Origin: Micromonospora_J zhanjiangensis
Lineage (GTDB): Bacteria > Actinomycetota > Actinomycetes > Mycobacteriales > Micromonosporaceae
Length of the DNA: 64,000 nt
Assembly: GCF_042650605.1 (NCBI RefSeq)
Contig: NZ_JBHSBN010000003.1
Coordinates: 186,001-250,000 of the forward strand
Direction: 5' to 3'
Shown here piece by piece: positions 31,462-41,643 of this stretch. The notes beneath the pieces were generated by a model that was not told the DNA's origin, did no database searches, and saw only the letters and a list, made by a program, of their open reading frames with translations. Position 1 is the stretch's first letter. Every line of letters starts with the position of its first letter. A program made the position numbers and the translations under genes.

Positions 31462-32245
31462 CCCGTTCGGCAAGGCCCTGTTCGACGCGCGCCGGTCGCT
31501 GCTCGGCTGGACCGTCGCCGTGCTGGCGGTCGGCGCCATGTACGCCTCGTTCTGGCCCACCATCCAGACCCCGGAGATGACCCGGGCGCTGGCCGCGTAC
31601 CCGAAGGGGGTCATGGAGGCGTTCAACTACACCGACCTGACCAGCGCGGCCGGTTATCTCGGCAGCGCCGTGTACGGCCTGCTGGTGCCGCTGCTGCTGG
31701 TGGTGTTCGCGGTCTCCGCCGGCACCCGGGCGGTGGCCGGCGACGAGGAGGCCGGCACGCTGGACCTGACGCTGGCGCACCCGGTCGGGCGGGCCCGGCT
31801 CGCGCTGCACCGGTTCGCCGCGCTGGCGGTGGCCATCGTGGTGATCACCGCGCTGCTGGGACTGGTCATGGTCGGGTTGAGCGGCCCGGTGGACTTCGCC
31901 GGGGTCTCCCCCGCCGAGTTCGCCGCGGTGAGCCTGCACCTGGCCCTGTTCGGGACGACCTTCGCCGCGCTGGCCTTCGCGCTGGGCGCGGCCACCGGCC
32001 GCCGGGCGTTCACCCTGGCGGTCAGCGCCGGCGTGGCCGTGCTGGCCTACCTGGCCAACTCGGTGCTGCCCCAGGTCGAGGCGCTGGCCTGGACCCGCCG
32101 GCTCTCCCCGTTCCACTGGTACCTGGGCGGCGACCCGCTCGCGCACGGCCCACAGCCCACCGGCCTCCTGCTCCTGCTGGCCACCACCGCCGTCCTGGTC
32201 GCCGCCGGCACCTGGACCTTCACCCGCCGCGACCTCACCTCCTAG
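31448..32245 (+). CDS. ABC transporter permease
   Basis: 265 residues with six hydrophobic segments (SLLGWTVAVLAVGAMYASF, AVYGLLVPLLLVVFAVSAG, AALAVAIVVITALLGLVMVG, HLALFGTTFAALAFALGAA, TLAVSAGVAVLAYLANSV, LLLLLATTAVLVAAGTW) and the DEEAGTLDLTLAHPVGRARL intracellular segment typical of ABC-2 permeases. The GTG at 31448 has GGGAGG 6 nt upstream and overlaps the ATPase gene by 14 bp; the ATG at 31427 is less likely. It completes the GbsR-ABC exporter operon. Confidence 0.88.
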   Translation: MSPRDPFGKALFDARRSLLGWTVAVLAVGAMYASFWPTIQTPEMTRALAAYPKGVMEAFNYTDLTSAAGYLGSAVYGLLVPLLLVVFAVSAGTRAVAGDEEAGTLDLTLAHPVGRARLALHRFAALAVAIVVITALLGLVMVGLSGPVDFAGVSPAEFAAVSLHLALFGTTFAALAFALGAATGRRAFTLAVSAGVAVLAYLANSVLPQVEALAWTRRLSPFHWYLGGDPLAHGPQPTGLLLLLATTAVLVAAGTWTFTRRDLTS

Positions 32246-32253
32246 CCCCCGCC

Positions 32254-32271
32254 CCCACCCCGGGGGGTGGG
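32254..32271. terminator. Hairpin between convergent genes
   Basis: CCCACCCC and GGGGTGGG pair across a very short loop, followed by TTATT on the plus strand. It lies between the ABC permease stop and the DUF4139 stop and could terminate both transcripts. Confidence 0.45.
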
Positions 32272-33885
32272 TTATTCGCGCCAGCCGGTGAGGGGGGTGT
32301 TTTTGGGGAGATCCACCCGGAAGGCGAGGGTGATCTCGGCGGTGGCGGCGGGTGGCAGGGGCAGGCGCCAGGTGAGTTCGCCGAGGTCGGTGCGTTCGGT
32401 GGGGGGCGGCTCCAGGCGGGTCTCCCGGACGGTGATGCTCTCGTCGCGGGAGACCGGCAACTGGTCGAGCACGGTGACCGTGGCCGGGCGCGGGGTGTGG
32501 TTGGCCACCGTGGTCCGGTACTCGACCTCCCGGCGCCGGGTGGATCCCAGCGCCGCCCGGGTGTCGCCGCGGCGGACGAGTTCGCGCTCCACCCGTACCC
32601 GGTCGTCCAGGCCGAGGGCGAGCTCGGTCTCCTCGCCCGGCGCCCACGACGTGAGCCGGGTGTTGGCGACGAAGTCGCCGCCGTGGAAGACCGCCGCCGG
32701 GCCGGGCAGCAGGCTGTGCGTCGAGGTGTTCCGGACGGTGGCCCGCAGGTGGACCTCGGGCGACCGGACCGGGACCGTGACGTGGTCCAGCGCGGCGGGC
32801 AGGTCGAGCACCGCGACGGTGGTCCGGTGCGCGGTGCCGTCCGCCGGCACCGCGACCGCCCGGGCCGGCCGGTAGGTGGCCGCGGCGACGCCCTGCTCGA
32901 CGGCCGCGACGCCCTGCTTCATCGCCGGCGCGGCCGGGCGGGCGGCCCGGCCCAGGGTGCCCCGCGTCGCACCGGGCGGCGGGGGCCCACCGGGTTCGTC
33001 GACGGGTCCGCCGCCGAAGGCCGCCATCGCGGGCGCCGCCGCCGGCACCGGCGGCGGCCGCTCCCGGTCCAGGTACCAGGGGGACAGCTCGGGCACCTGC
33101 GCGGCCACCGCCGGACGGGCGGTGGAGAGCTGGAGATCGCATTCCGGCCAGTCCTCGCCGGTCCGCTGGCTGACCATCCCGAACCAGGTCAGGGTGAGCG
33201 TCTCGTCGACCAGGCGCAGGTCGTACGAGGGTTGCCAGCTCGCCCCGGTGACCAGGTAGGTGAGTTCCAGCTCGACCTCGGCGGCGGCGTCCGGCGCGGC
33301 CTCGACGGCCACCGTGACCTCGGCGGTGAGCTGGTCCGGGTTGCGCCGGCCGGCCGCCGCCTGGATCTCCCGGTCCAGGGCGGCCAGTTCCTGAGTCGCC
33401 TCGGTCCGGCGCCGGGCCAGCTCGCGCTGCCGGGCCCGACCGTCGGTCAGTTGCCCCGCCACCGCGTCGGCGAACGCGGCCACGTCGGCCGGTGCCGCCT
33501 CCCCGGCGGCCAGCGCGCGGGCGTACGTGCCGCCGGCCCGCTCGGCCAGCCGGGCCAGGAACTCGCCGCGCTGCCGCTCGACCGCGTCCGCGTCGTCCAG
33601 CCCGGCCACCTCCTCGGCGACGGCCCGCCGGCGACGCTCCAGGTCCGCGACCCGCTCCCCGGTGGTACGCGGCTGGTGCCGGGTCGACACGTCGACGCCG
33701 AGCACGGTGGCCGGCCCGCTGCCGCCGACCCGCAGCGAGTCCCGGTCCAGGCTCAGCGGGAGCGGCCCGATGCCCACCCGGTGCTGGCCCGCCGGCAGGG
33801 TGACGGTGCCCCGACGGGTGACCCGGGCCCGATCGACATAGACGGTCACCGCGACGACGGGTGCCTCGATCTGCACTGTGTCCAC
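32272..33885 (-). CDS. DUF4139 (mucoidy inhibitor MuiA-like) protein
   Basis: A 537-residue protein of the DUF4140/DUF4139 family. The N-terminal DUF4140 part is VVAVTVYVDRARVTRRGTVTL followed by a coiled-coil stretch (DLERRRRAVAEEVAGL, RRRTEATQELAALDREI); the DUF4139 part starts near VELELTYLVTGASWQPSYDLRL and ends in ITLAFRVDLPKNTPLTGWRE. A Pro/Gly/Ala-rich loop interrupts it (about residues 320-370). No signal peptide is visible. The function is unknown; the 'mucoidy inhibitor' label comes from one Salmonella relative. The GTG at 33885 is preferred but lacks a clear ribosome-binding site. Confidence 0.82.
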   Translation of the reverse strand: MDTVQIEAPVVAVTVYVDRARVTRRGTVTLPAGQHRVGIGPLPLSLDRDSLRVGGSGPATVLGVDVSTRHQPRTTGERVADLERRRRAVAEEVAGLDDADAVERQRGEFLARLAERAGGTYARALAAGEAAPADVAAFADAVAGQLTDGRARQRELARRRTEATQELAALDREIQAAAGRRNPDQLTAEVTVAVEAAPDAAAEVELELTYLVTGASWQPSYDLRLVDETLTLTWFGMVSQRTGEDWPECDLQLSTARPAVAAQVPELSPWYLDRERPPPVPAAAPAMAAFGGGPVDEPGGPPPPGATRGTLGRAARPAAPAMKQGVAAVEQGVAAATYRPARAVAVPADGTAHRTTVAVLDLPAALDHVTVPVRSPEVHLRATVRNTSTHSLLPGPAAVFHGGDFVANTRLTSWAPGEETELALGLDDRVRVERELVRRGDTRAALGSTRRREVEYRTTVANHTPRPATVTVLDQLPVSRDESITVRETRLEPPPTERTDLGELTWRLPLPPAATAEITLAFRVDLPKNTPLTGWRE

Positions 33886-33956
33886 GGCGGCGAGGCTAAC
33901 CACCCGGCGCGACCCGCGGGTACCGGCCTGGTCGGTCGGCCCGGGCGGCGGGTCGG

Positions 33957-34361
33957 TCAGCCCGGGAGGAAGGAGAAGCGGACCTGGCGGGTCGGGTTGT
34001 CGCCGTTCGGGTCGACCAGGCAGATCGACTGCCAGGTGCCCAGGGCCAGCCGGCCACCGAGCACCGGCAGGGTGGCGTACGGGGCGACGAAGGCCGGCAT
34101 GACGTGGTCCCGGCCGTGCCCCGGCGAGCCGTGCCGGTGCCGCCACCGCTCGTCGGTGGGCAACAGGTCGTCCAGCGCCGTCACCAGGTCGTCGTCCGAG
34201 CCGGAACCGGTCTCGATGATCGCCAGGCCGGCCGTGGCGTGCGGGACGAAGACGTGCAGCAGGCCGTCGCCCTGACCGTCGACGAAGCCCTGGGCCTCGG
34301 CGGTGATGTCCCGGACGGTCGGCCGAGACCCGGTCCGGACGGTGATCACTTCACTGCGCAT
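33957..34361 (-). CDS. YjbQ/UPF0047 family protein
   Basis: A 134-residue protein of the YjbQ family: GLLHVFVPHATAGLAIIETGSGSDDDLVTALDDLLP, HGRDHVMPAFVAPYATLPVLGGRLALGTWQSICLVD, ending in RQVRFSFLPG. The conserved His and Glu residues line a metal-dependent pocket. Some family members have weak thiamine-phosphate synthase activity, hence the database name 'secondary thiamine-phosphate synthase', but the physiological role is unresolved. It lies 71 bp upstream of the DUF4139 gene on the same strand and is divergent from aceE. Confidence 0.9.
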   Translation of the reverse strand: MRSEVITVRTGSRPTVRDITAEAQGFVDGQGDGLLHVFVPHATAGLAIIETGSGSDDDLVTALDDLLPTDERWRHRHGSPGHGRDHVMPAFVAPYATLPVLGGRLALGTWQSICLVDPNGDNPTRQVRFSFLPG

Positions 34362-34545
34362 AAGTCCCAGTCTGCCCCAACCGGCTCAACACCGTGATCA
34401 GCAGAGCGCGCCGGGAGGCAGGTTGTTACCGGCTGGTATCTGTGTCGCGCGTCGCGTCAAGGGCGACAGAGATGACGCGGAGCGACCGGAGAGGGCAGTA
34501 TTGCGGGCAGAGACCTATCCCACACGAAGAACCGAGGGAACGCCT

Positions 34546-37293
34546 GTGGCAACGGAGCGCAAGCGCCCGGTGATCAGCGATGGCCTGCCGAGCCAGCTTC
34601 CGGACATCGACCCCGACGAGACCGCCGAATGGGTCGAGTCGCTGGACGGCGTCATCGACGAGCGCGGTGCCAAACGCGCCCGCTACGTCATGCTGCGCCT
34701 GCTGGAACGGGCTCGGGAGCGTCAGGTCGGGGTGCCGCCGCTGACGACCACCGACTACATCAACACCATCCCCCCGGAGCGGGAACCCTGGTTCCCGGGT
34801 GACGAGCACGTCGAGCGGCGGATCCGGGCCTACATCCGGTGGAATGCCGCCATGCTGGTGCACCGGGCGCAGCGGCCGGAGATCGGCGTCGGCGGGCACA
34901 TCTCCACCTACGCCAGCTCGGCGTCGCTCTACGAGGTGGGCTTCAACCACTTCTTCCGGGGCAAGAACCACCCCGGCGGCGGCGACCAGATCTTCTACCA
35001 GGGTCACGCGTCGCCGGGCATGTACGCCCGCGCCTACCTGGAGGGGCGGCTGAGCGAGCACCAGCTCGACGGGTTCCGGCAGGAACTGTCGCACCCGGGC
35101 GGCGCGCTTCCGTCGTACCCGCACCCGCGGCTGATGCCGGACTTCTGGGAGTTCCCCACCGTCTCGATGGGACTCGGCGGGATCAACGCGATCTACCAGG
35201 CCCGGTTCAACCGGTACCTGCAGCACCGGGGCATCAAGGACACCTCCGACCAGCACGTCTGGGCCTTCCTGGGCGACGGCGAGATGGACGAGCCGGAGAC
35301 CCTGGGCGCGATCGGCGCGGCGGCCCGCGAGGAGCTGGACAACCTCACCTTCGTGGTGAACTGCAACCTGCAGCGGCTGGACGGCCCGGTCCGGGGCAAC
35401 GGCAAGGTGATCCAGGAGCTGGAGGCGTTCTTCCGGGGCGCCGGCTGGAACGTGATCAAGGTGGTCTGGGGCCGGGAGTGGGACCCGCTGCTCGCGGCCG
35501 ACACCGACGGCGCGCTGGTCAACCTGATGAACGTCACGCCGGACGGTGACTACCAGACCTACAAGGCGGAGTCCGGCGCGTACGTCCGGGAGCACTTCTT
35601 CGGGCGCGACCAGCGCACCCGCAAGATGGTCGAGCACCTGAACGACGACGAGATCTGGAACCTCAAGCGGGGCGGTCACGACTACCGGAAGCTCTACGCG
35701 GCCTACAAGGCGGCGACCGAGCACACCGGGCAGCCGACCGTCATCCTGGCCAAGACGATCAAGGGCTGGACCCTCGGCTCGCACTTCGAGGGCCGCAACG
35801 CCACCCACCAGATGAAGAAGCTGACGCTGGAGGACCTCAAGACCTTCCGCGACCGGCTCTTCCTGGACATCCCGGACGAGGCGCTGGAGAGCAACCCCTA
35901 CCTGCCGCCGTACTACCACCCGGGCGAGAACTCGGACGAGATGGCCTACCTGAAGGAGCGGCGCACCGCGCTGGGCGGCTACCTGCCGACCCGGCAGGCG
36001 AAGACGATCCCGCTGGCCATCCCGGACAGCGAGCGCTTCGGCGACGTCAAGAAGGGTTCCGGCAAGCAGAAGGTGGCCACCACGATGGCCTTCGTCCGGC
36101 TGCTCAAGGACCTGATGAAGGACAAGGAGTTCGGCAAGCGCTGGGTGCCGATCATCCCGGACGAGGCGCGCACCTTCGGGATGGACTCGCTCTTCCCGAC
36201 CAAGAAGATCTACTCGCCGCACGGCCAGAACTACACCGCGGTCGACCGGGATCTCTTCCTGTCGTACAAGGAGGACACCAGCGGGCAGATCCTGCACGAG
36301 GGGATCAACGAGGTCGGCTCGGTGGCCTCGTTCACCGCGGCCGGCTCGGCGTACGCCACGCACGGCGAGCCGATGATCCCGGTCTACATCTTCTACTCGA
36401 TGTTCGGGTTCCAGCGCACCGGCGACGGGCTGTGGGCCGCGGCCGACCAGATGGCCCGGGGCTTCCTGCTCGGCGCCACGGCCGGCCGGACCACGCTCAA
36501 CGGCGAGGGCCTGCAGCACGAGGACGGCCACTCGCACCTGATCGCGGCCACCAACCCGGCGGTGGTGGCGTACGACCCGGCGTTCGGGTTCGAGATCGCG
36601 CACATCGTGGAGAACGGCCTGCACCGGATGTACGGCGAGGCGCAGGAGAACGTCTTCTACTACCTCACCGTCTACAACGAGCCGATCCAGCAGCCGGCCG
36701 AGCCGGCCGACCTGGACGTGGACGGCCTGCTCAAGGGCATCTACCGGTACTCCCCGGCGCCGTCGGTGGACCGGTCGGACGCGCCGAAGGCCAACATCCT
36801 GGCCTCCGGCACCGGGGTGCAGTGGGCGCTCAAGGCGCAGCAGTTGCTGGCCCAGGACTGGGGGGTGGCCGCCGACGTGTGGTCGGTGACCTCCTGGACC
36901 GAGCTGCGGCGGGACGCGGTCGAGGCCGAGGAGCACAACCTGCTCAACCCGGGCAGCGAGCCGCGGGTGCCGTACGTACGGAGCAAGCTGGCCGACGCGG
37001 ACGGACCGTTCGTGGCGGTCAGCGACTGGATGCGGGCGGTGCCGGACCTGATCTCCCGGTGGATCCCGGGTGACTACACGTCGCTCGGCACCGACGGGTT
37101 CGGCCTGTCGGACACCCGGCACGCGCTGCGCCGGCACTTCCACGTCGACGCCGAGTCGATCGCGGTGGCCACCCTGCGCCAGTTGGCGCTGCGCGGCGAG
37201 GTGCCGGCCACGGTGCCCGCCGAGGCGGCCGAGAAGTACGCGATCCACGACGTCACCGCCGCGCCGGTCGGCGAGACGGGTGGCGACAGCTAG
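34546..37293 (+). CDS. aceE: Pyruvate dehydrogenase E1 component, homodimeric type
   Basis: A 915-residue AceE converting pyruvate to the acetyl group passed to E2 lipoyl, feeding the TCA cycle and fatty-acid synthesis. Typical segments: GVPPLTTTDYINTIPPEREP, YQGHASPGMYARAYLEGRL, the thiamine diphosphate motif FLGDGEMDEPETLGAIGAAA with NCNLQRLDG, VWGREWDPLLAAD, and in the second half MIPVYIFYSMFGFQRTGDG and NGEGLQHEDGHSHL. The GTG at 34546 has GAGGGA 7 nt upstream. As usual for actinobacteria, no E2/E3 genes are adjacent; a stem-loop terminator follows. Confidence 0.95.
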   Translation: MATERKRPVISDGLPSQLPDIDPDETAEWVESLDGVIDERGAKRARYVMLRLLERARERQVGVPPLTTTDYINTIPPEREPWFPGDEHVERRIRAYIRWNAAMLVHRAQRPEIGVGGHISTYASSASLYEVGFNHFFRGKNHPGGGDQIFYQGHASPGMYARAYLEGRLSEHQLDGFRQELSHPGGALPSYPHPRLMPDFWEFPTVSMGLGGINAIYQARFNRYLQHRGIKDTSDQHVWAFLGDGEMDEPETLGAIGAAAREELDNLTFVVNCNLQRLDGPVRGNGKVIQELEAFFRGAGWNVIKVVWGREWDPLLAADTDGALVNLMNVTPDGDYQTYKAESGAYVREHFFGRDQRTRKMVEHLNDDEIWNLKRGGHDYRKLYAAYKAATEHTGQPTVILAKTIKGWTLGSHFEGRNATHQMKKLTLEDLKTFRDRLFLDIPDEALESNPYLPPYYHPGENSDEMAYLKERRTALGGYLPTRQAKTIPLAIPDSERFGDVKKGSGKQKVATTMAFVRLLKDLMKDKEFGKRWVPIIPDEARTFGMDSLFPTKKIYSPHGQNYTAVDRDLFLSYKEDTSGQILHEGINEVGSVASFTAAGSAYATHGEPMIPVYIFYSMFGFQRTGDGLWAAADQMARGFLLGATAGRTTLNGEGLQHEDGHSHLIAATNPAVVAYDPAFGFEIAHIVENGLHRMYGEAQENVFYYLTVYNEPIQQPAEPADLDVDGLLKGIYRYSPAPSVDRSDAPKANILASGTGVQWALKAQQLLAQDWGVAADVWSVTSWTELRRDAVEAEEHNLLNPGSEPRVPYVRSKLADADGPFVAVSDWMRAVPDLISRWIPGDYTSLGTDGFGLSDTRHALRRHFHVDAESIAVATLRQLALRGEVPATVPAEAAEKYAIHDVTAAPVGETGGDS

Positions 37294-37319
37294 GCGGCGG
37301 GTTCGCAACGGCAGCGCCC

Positions 37320-37369
37320 GACGGGCGGGTCGCCGTGGTCCACTCCGGACCACGTGCGGCCCGCCCGTC
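37320..37369. terminator. Two-part stem terminator between convergent genes
   Basis: Outer arms GACGGGCGGG (37320-37329) and CCCGCCCGTC (37360-37369) enclose an inner GTGGTCC/GGACCAC hairpin (37335-37353). It lies after aceE and overlaps the end of the convergent SRPBCC gene, so it can serve both. Confidence 0.65.
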
Positions 37370-37916
37370 AGCGCGTGGTCAGCAGGCTGAGTCCGTCGTC
37401 GGCGTCGGCCGTCGGTCGGTCGGACTCCGCCGGGCCGGCGCCGACCGTCGCGAGGTCGGGCTCCGCCGCGTCGGCGTCGACCGCCGCCAGGTCGGTGAGC
37501 CGGGACAGCGAGGTCTCCAGATCCGCGCCGACCTTCCGCATGCCGAGCCGCAGCAGCGCGCCGCTGACCCGGCCGGCCGGCCACCGGACCACGATCAACC
37601 GGGCGGAGGTGCCGTCCGGCTCCTCGCTCAGCTGCACGTACACCTCGGTCCGCGCCTCGGCGCGGGCGCCGGCGCCCTTGGCCCGTTCCCGCCAGCCGAT
37701 CAGCGTCGGCGGCTGGAAGACGATCACCTCCGCCTCGTGGGCCGCACCGCGCCGGGCCGCGAGCACCCGCTGCCGTCGGCCGTAGCCATCGCCGGACAGC
37801 ACCTCGGCCTGCCGGACCCCGGCCAGCCAGGCGGGCAGCTGCTCGGCCCGCTGCACCACCTCCCACACCGTCTCGATCGGCGCCCGGACGTACGCGCTCC
37901 GTTCAACGAGGATCAT
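37368..37916 (-). CDS. SRPBCC (START-like) family protein
   Basis: A 182-residue polyketide-cyclase/START-like protein: MILVERSAYVRAPIETVWEV, VVQRAEQLPAWLAGVRQAEVLSGDG, FQPPTLIGWRER, RTEVYVQLSEEPDGTSARLIVVRW, and the C-terminal helix LRLGMRKVGADLETSLSRLTD. A Gly/Asp-rich tail follows. Such proteins form a hydrophobic cavity for lipids or polyketides; the ligand cannot be told. The ATG at 37916 follows GGAGGGGGAG. It is divergent from the beta-glucosidase gene. Confidence 0.82.
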   Translation of the reverse strand: MILVERSAYVRAPIETVWEVVQRAEQLPAWLAGVRQAEVLSGDGYGRRQRVLAARRGAAHEAEVIVFQPPTLIGWRERAKGAGARAEARTEVYVQLSEEPDGTSARLIVVRWPAGRVSGALLRLGMRKVGADLETSLSRLTDLAAVDADAAEPDLATVGAGPAESDRPTADADDGLSLLTTR

Positions 37917-38008
37917 CACTCCCCCTCCACTCAGGACATCAACTGACTTAGGGGATCTTATGTGCATTTAATGGACATAGCGGCCGGCCTTCCCCGCGAC
38001 ACGCCGCG

Positions 38009-38022
38009 CGGACTACAGTCCG
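38009..38022 (+). promoter_or_regulatory. Palindromic operator candidate of the beta-glucosidase operon
   Basis: CGGACT-AC-AGTCCG is a perfect palindrome 28 bp upstream of the GH1 start; its centre contains TACAGT, a plausible -10 box, so a bound repressor would block transcription. No adjacent regulator gene is evident. Confidence 0.45.
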
Positions 38023-38049
38023 AGCACCCTTCACGTGTGAGGAGCGCCG

Positions 38050-39411
38050 ATGAGCCCCGGTACGCCGCTGCCCGCCTTCCCGCCCGGCTTCACCTGGGGG
38101 GTCGCCACGTCCTCGTACCAGATCGAGGGTGGCGTCGACGCCGACGGGCGCGGCCGGTCGATCTGGGACACCTTCGCCCACCAGCCCGGCCGGATCATCG
38201 ACGGCACGACCGGCGACGTCGCCTGCGACCACTACCACCGGTACGCCGAGGACGTCGCGCTGATGGCCGGGCTGGGCATCGGCGCGTACCGGTTCTCGAT
38301 CGCCTGGCCGCGGATCCAGCCGGCCGGCACCGGACCGGCCGAGCCGGCCGGCCTGGACTTCTACGACCGGCTGGTGGACGCGCTGCTGGAACGCGACGTC
38401 GACCCGGTGGCCACGCTGTTCCACTGGGACCTGCCGCAGGCGCTGGAGGACGTCGGCGGCTGGCTGAACCGGGACACCGCGCACCGGTTCGCCGACTACG
38501 CCGAGCTGGCCGCCGGCCGACTCGGCGACCGGGTCAAGCTGTGGCTCACCCTCAACGAGCCGTTCATCCACATGACCCTGGGCTACGGCACGGGCGAACA
38601 CGCGCCGGGCCGGACGCTGCTGTTCGGCGCGGTGCCAGCGGCACACCACCAACTGCTCGGCCACGGGCTGGCGGTGGCGGCGCTGCGCGCCCGTACCGGC
38701 AGCCCGGTCGGGATCGCCAACAACTACTCACCGGTCCGGCCGCAGGGCACCGGCGAGGCCGACCTGGCCGCCGCGGCGGCGTACGACGCGCTGCACAACC
38801 GGCTGTTCACCGACCCGCTGCTGGGCCGGGGCTACCCCGTCGGGCTGGGCCTGGACCCCGCCGAGGCCGGTGCCGGGGCGGCGGACCTGGTCCGGGACGG
38901 TGACCTGGCGGTGATCGCCGCCCCGATCGACGTGCTCGGGGTGAACTACTACAACCCGACCGGCATCGCCGCGCCCGCCGAACCGGACGGGCCGCTGCCG
39001 TTCGAGATGGTGCCGCTGACCGGCTACCCGCGCACCGCGTTCGACTGGCCGGTCGTACCGGAGGGGTTGCACGAGCTGCTCACCACGCTGCGCGACCGGT
39101 ACGGCGCCGACCTGCCACCGATCCAGATCACCGAGAACGGCTGCGCGTACGACGACACGGTCGCGGCCGACGACGGCTGCGCCGACCCGGAGCGGATCGC
39201 CTACCTGGACGGCCACCTGCGGGCCGTGCACCGGGCCGTCGCCGACGGGGTCGACGTGCGCGGCTACTTCGTCTGGTCGCTGCTGGACAACTTCGAGTGG
39301 GCCGAGGGCCAGACCAAACGGTTCGGCCTGGTGCACGTGGACTTCGACAGCCAGGTCCGCACCCCCAAGTCGTCGTACGCCTGGTACCGCGACCTGATCA
39401 GCCGTCGATGA
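38050..39411 (+). CDS. GH1 family beta-glucosidase
   Basis: A 453-residue GH1 enzyme hydrolysing beta-glucosides such as cellobiose. The acid/base Glu is in LWLTLNEPFIHM and the nucleophile Glu in IQITENGCAYDD; the entry FTWGVATSSYQIEGGVDADGRG and the closing YFVWSLLDNFEWAEG are standard. No signal peptide, so it acts on sugars after uptake. The ATG follows GAGGAGCGCCG. Its stop overlaps the start of the transporter gene (ATGA), so substrate import and cleavage are co-expressed. Confidence 0.94.
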   Translation: MSPGTPLPAFPPGFTWGVATSSYQIEGGVDADGRGRSIWDTFAHQPGRIIDGTTGDVACDHYHRYAEDVALMAGLGIGAYRFSIAWPRIQPAGTGPAEPAGLDFYDRLVDALLERDVDPVATLFHWDLPQALEDVGGWLNRDTAHRFADYAELAAGRLGDRVKLWLTLNEPFIHMTLGYGTGEHAPGRTLLFGAVPAAHHQLLGHGLAVAALRARTGSPVGIANNYSPVRPQGTGEADLAAAAAYDALHNRLFTDPLLGRGYPVGLGLDPAEAGAGAADLVRDGDLAVIAAPIDVLGVNYYNPTGIAAPAEPDGPLPFEMVPLTGYPRTAFDWPVVPEGLHELLTTLRDRYGADLPPIQITENGCAYDDTVAADDGCADPERIAYLDGHLRAVHRAVADGVDVRGYFVWSLLDNFEWAEGQTKRFGLVHVDFDSQVRTPKSSYAWYRDLISRR

Positions 39412-40685
39412 CGACGTTCGACCCGACGCCGGCCTCGCTGCCGGCCGCGCTGGCCGAGCCCACCGTCAAGGTACGACCGGCCTGGATCGCGCTGATCTTC
39501 AGCGCCAACCTCGGCGTCTGGATGGCGTTCTTCACCCCCATCCAGATCCTGCTGCCGCAGCAGATCGAGCGGATCCAGCCGACCGGCAAGGAGGCGATGC
39601 TGGCCGTCGTCACCGGGCTCGGCGCGCTCGCCGCGGTGGTGGTGAACCCGCTGGCCGGCGCGTTGTCGGACCGGACCACCCCGCGGCTGTTCGGCCGGGA
39701 CCTGGGCCGGCGGCACATCTGGACGTGCTGCGGCGCGCTGCTCGGCGCCGTCGCCCTGGTGCTGCTGGCCCGGCAGGACACCATCCTCGGCGTCGCGCTC
39801 GGCTGGGTCGCCGCCCAGACCTGCTTCAACGCCATGCTGGCCACGCTCAGCTCGGCGATCCCGGACCGGGTCCCGGTGACCCAGCGCGGCGGGGTGTCCG
39901 GTTGGGTGGGCATCCCGCAGGCGCTCGGGCTGGTGCTGGGCGCCGTCCTGGTCACCGCCGTGATCAGCGGCAACGCCGCCGGTTACCTGGCCGTCGCGGT
40001 GGCGGTGCTGGCGCTGGCCCTGCCGTTCGCGCTGTTCACCGCCGACGATCCACTGCCGCGTACGCACCGGCCGGCGCTGCGGGCCCGGGGGCTGATCACC
40101 GGGATGTGGATCAGCCCGCGGGCGCACCCGGACTTCGCCTGGGCCTGGCTGACCCGCTTCCTGGTTCAGATCGGCAACGCCCTGGGCACCCTCTACCTGC
40201 TCTACTTCCTGCAGGACAAGGTCCGGTACCCGGACCCGGAGGGCGGGCTGCTGGTGATGATCCTACTCTACACGGTCGGGATGATGACCACCGCCGTGGT
40301 CGCCGGTCGGCTGTCGGACCGGTCCGGCCGGCGCCGGGTCTTCGTCATCTGGTCCGGGGTGATCATGGCGGTGGCGGCCCTCCTGCTGGCGGTGTGGCCG
40401 ATCTGGTCCGCCGCCCTGGTCGCCGCGCTGCTGCTGGGCGCCGGGTACGGCGTCTACCTCGCCGTCGACGCCGCGTTGATCACCCAGGTGCTGCCGCAGG
40501 CCACCGACCGGGGCAAGGACCTCGGCGTGATCAACATCGCGAACTCCGCCCCGCAGGTCCTCGGCCCCGCCCTGAGCGCACCCATCGTCGTCCACCTGGG
40601 CGGCTACCCCACCCTCTACGCGGTCACGGCCGCCGTCACCGTCCTCGGCAGCGTCCTGGTCCTGAAGATCCGCACCGTCCCCTGA
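39408..40685 (+). CDS. MFS transporter, sugar/glycoside type
   Basis: 425 residues with about twelve hydrophobic segments. The loop RQDTI, the GALSDRTTPRLFGRDLGRR stretch and AGRLSDRSGRRRVFV match the major-facilitator motif A; the arrangement resembles the GPH/sucrose-type and other disaccharide carriers. A cytoplasmic loop near the middle (PLPRTHRPALRARGL) separates the two halves. Being translationally coupled to the GH1 beta-glucosidase gene argues for uptake of a beta-glucoside such as cellobiose. A direct repeat of ACCGTCCCCTGACC spans the stop codon and the next 30 bp. Confidence 0.87.
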   Translation: MTTFDPTPASLPAALAEPTVKVRPAWIALIFSANLGVWMAFFTPIQILLPQQIERIQPTGKEAMLAVVTGLGALAAVVVNPLAGALSDRTTPRLFGRDLGRRHIWTCCGALLGAVALVLLARQDTILGVALGWVAAQTCFNAMLATLSSAIPDRVPVTQRGGVSGWVGIPQALGLVLGAVLVTAVISGNAAGYLAVAVAVLALALPFALFTADDPLPRTHRPALRARGLITGMWISPRAHPDFAWAWLTRFLVQIGNALGTLYLLYFLQDKVRYPDPEGGLLVMILLYTVGMMTTAVVAGRLSDRSGRRRVFVIWSGVIMAVAALLLAVWPIWSAALVAALLLGAGYGVYLAVDAALITQVLPQATDRGKDLGVINIANSAPQVLGPALSAPIVVHLGGYPTLYAVTAAVTVLGSVLVLKIRTVP

Positions 40686-40722
40686 CCGCGGCGGACCGTC
40701 CCCTGACCAGGGCGGTCGCCGG

Positions 40723-41477
<755 letters not shown>

Positions 41478-41643
41478 GCTCTCTCCCCGGCGCGGCCGGC
41501 GGCCCGGCGGCTCGCACGCGCGCCGACCCGGACTACCCCGCACGGCGCGGCGCGACACCGTGACCCGCCCGACGTCCACCACCCCCGGTCCGGGGGGAAA
41601 CCTGGTGGCGAGCCCACCCGGGGCCGCCCGTAGGCTTGACCCC

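Noticed and set aside
30075..32245. GbsR-ABC operon as glycine-betaine uptake
   Set aside because: There is no substrate-binding protein and the permease is of the ABC-2 export type.
34426..37866. Long minus-strand open frame opposite aceE (1146 codons)
   Set aside because: It mirrors aceE codon for codon in a G+C-rich genome, shows no family and has a composition of Val/Arg/Gly typical of antisense shadows.
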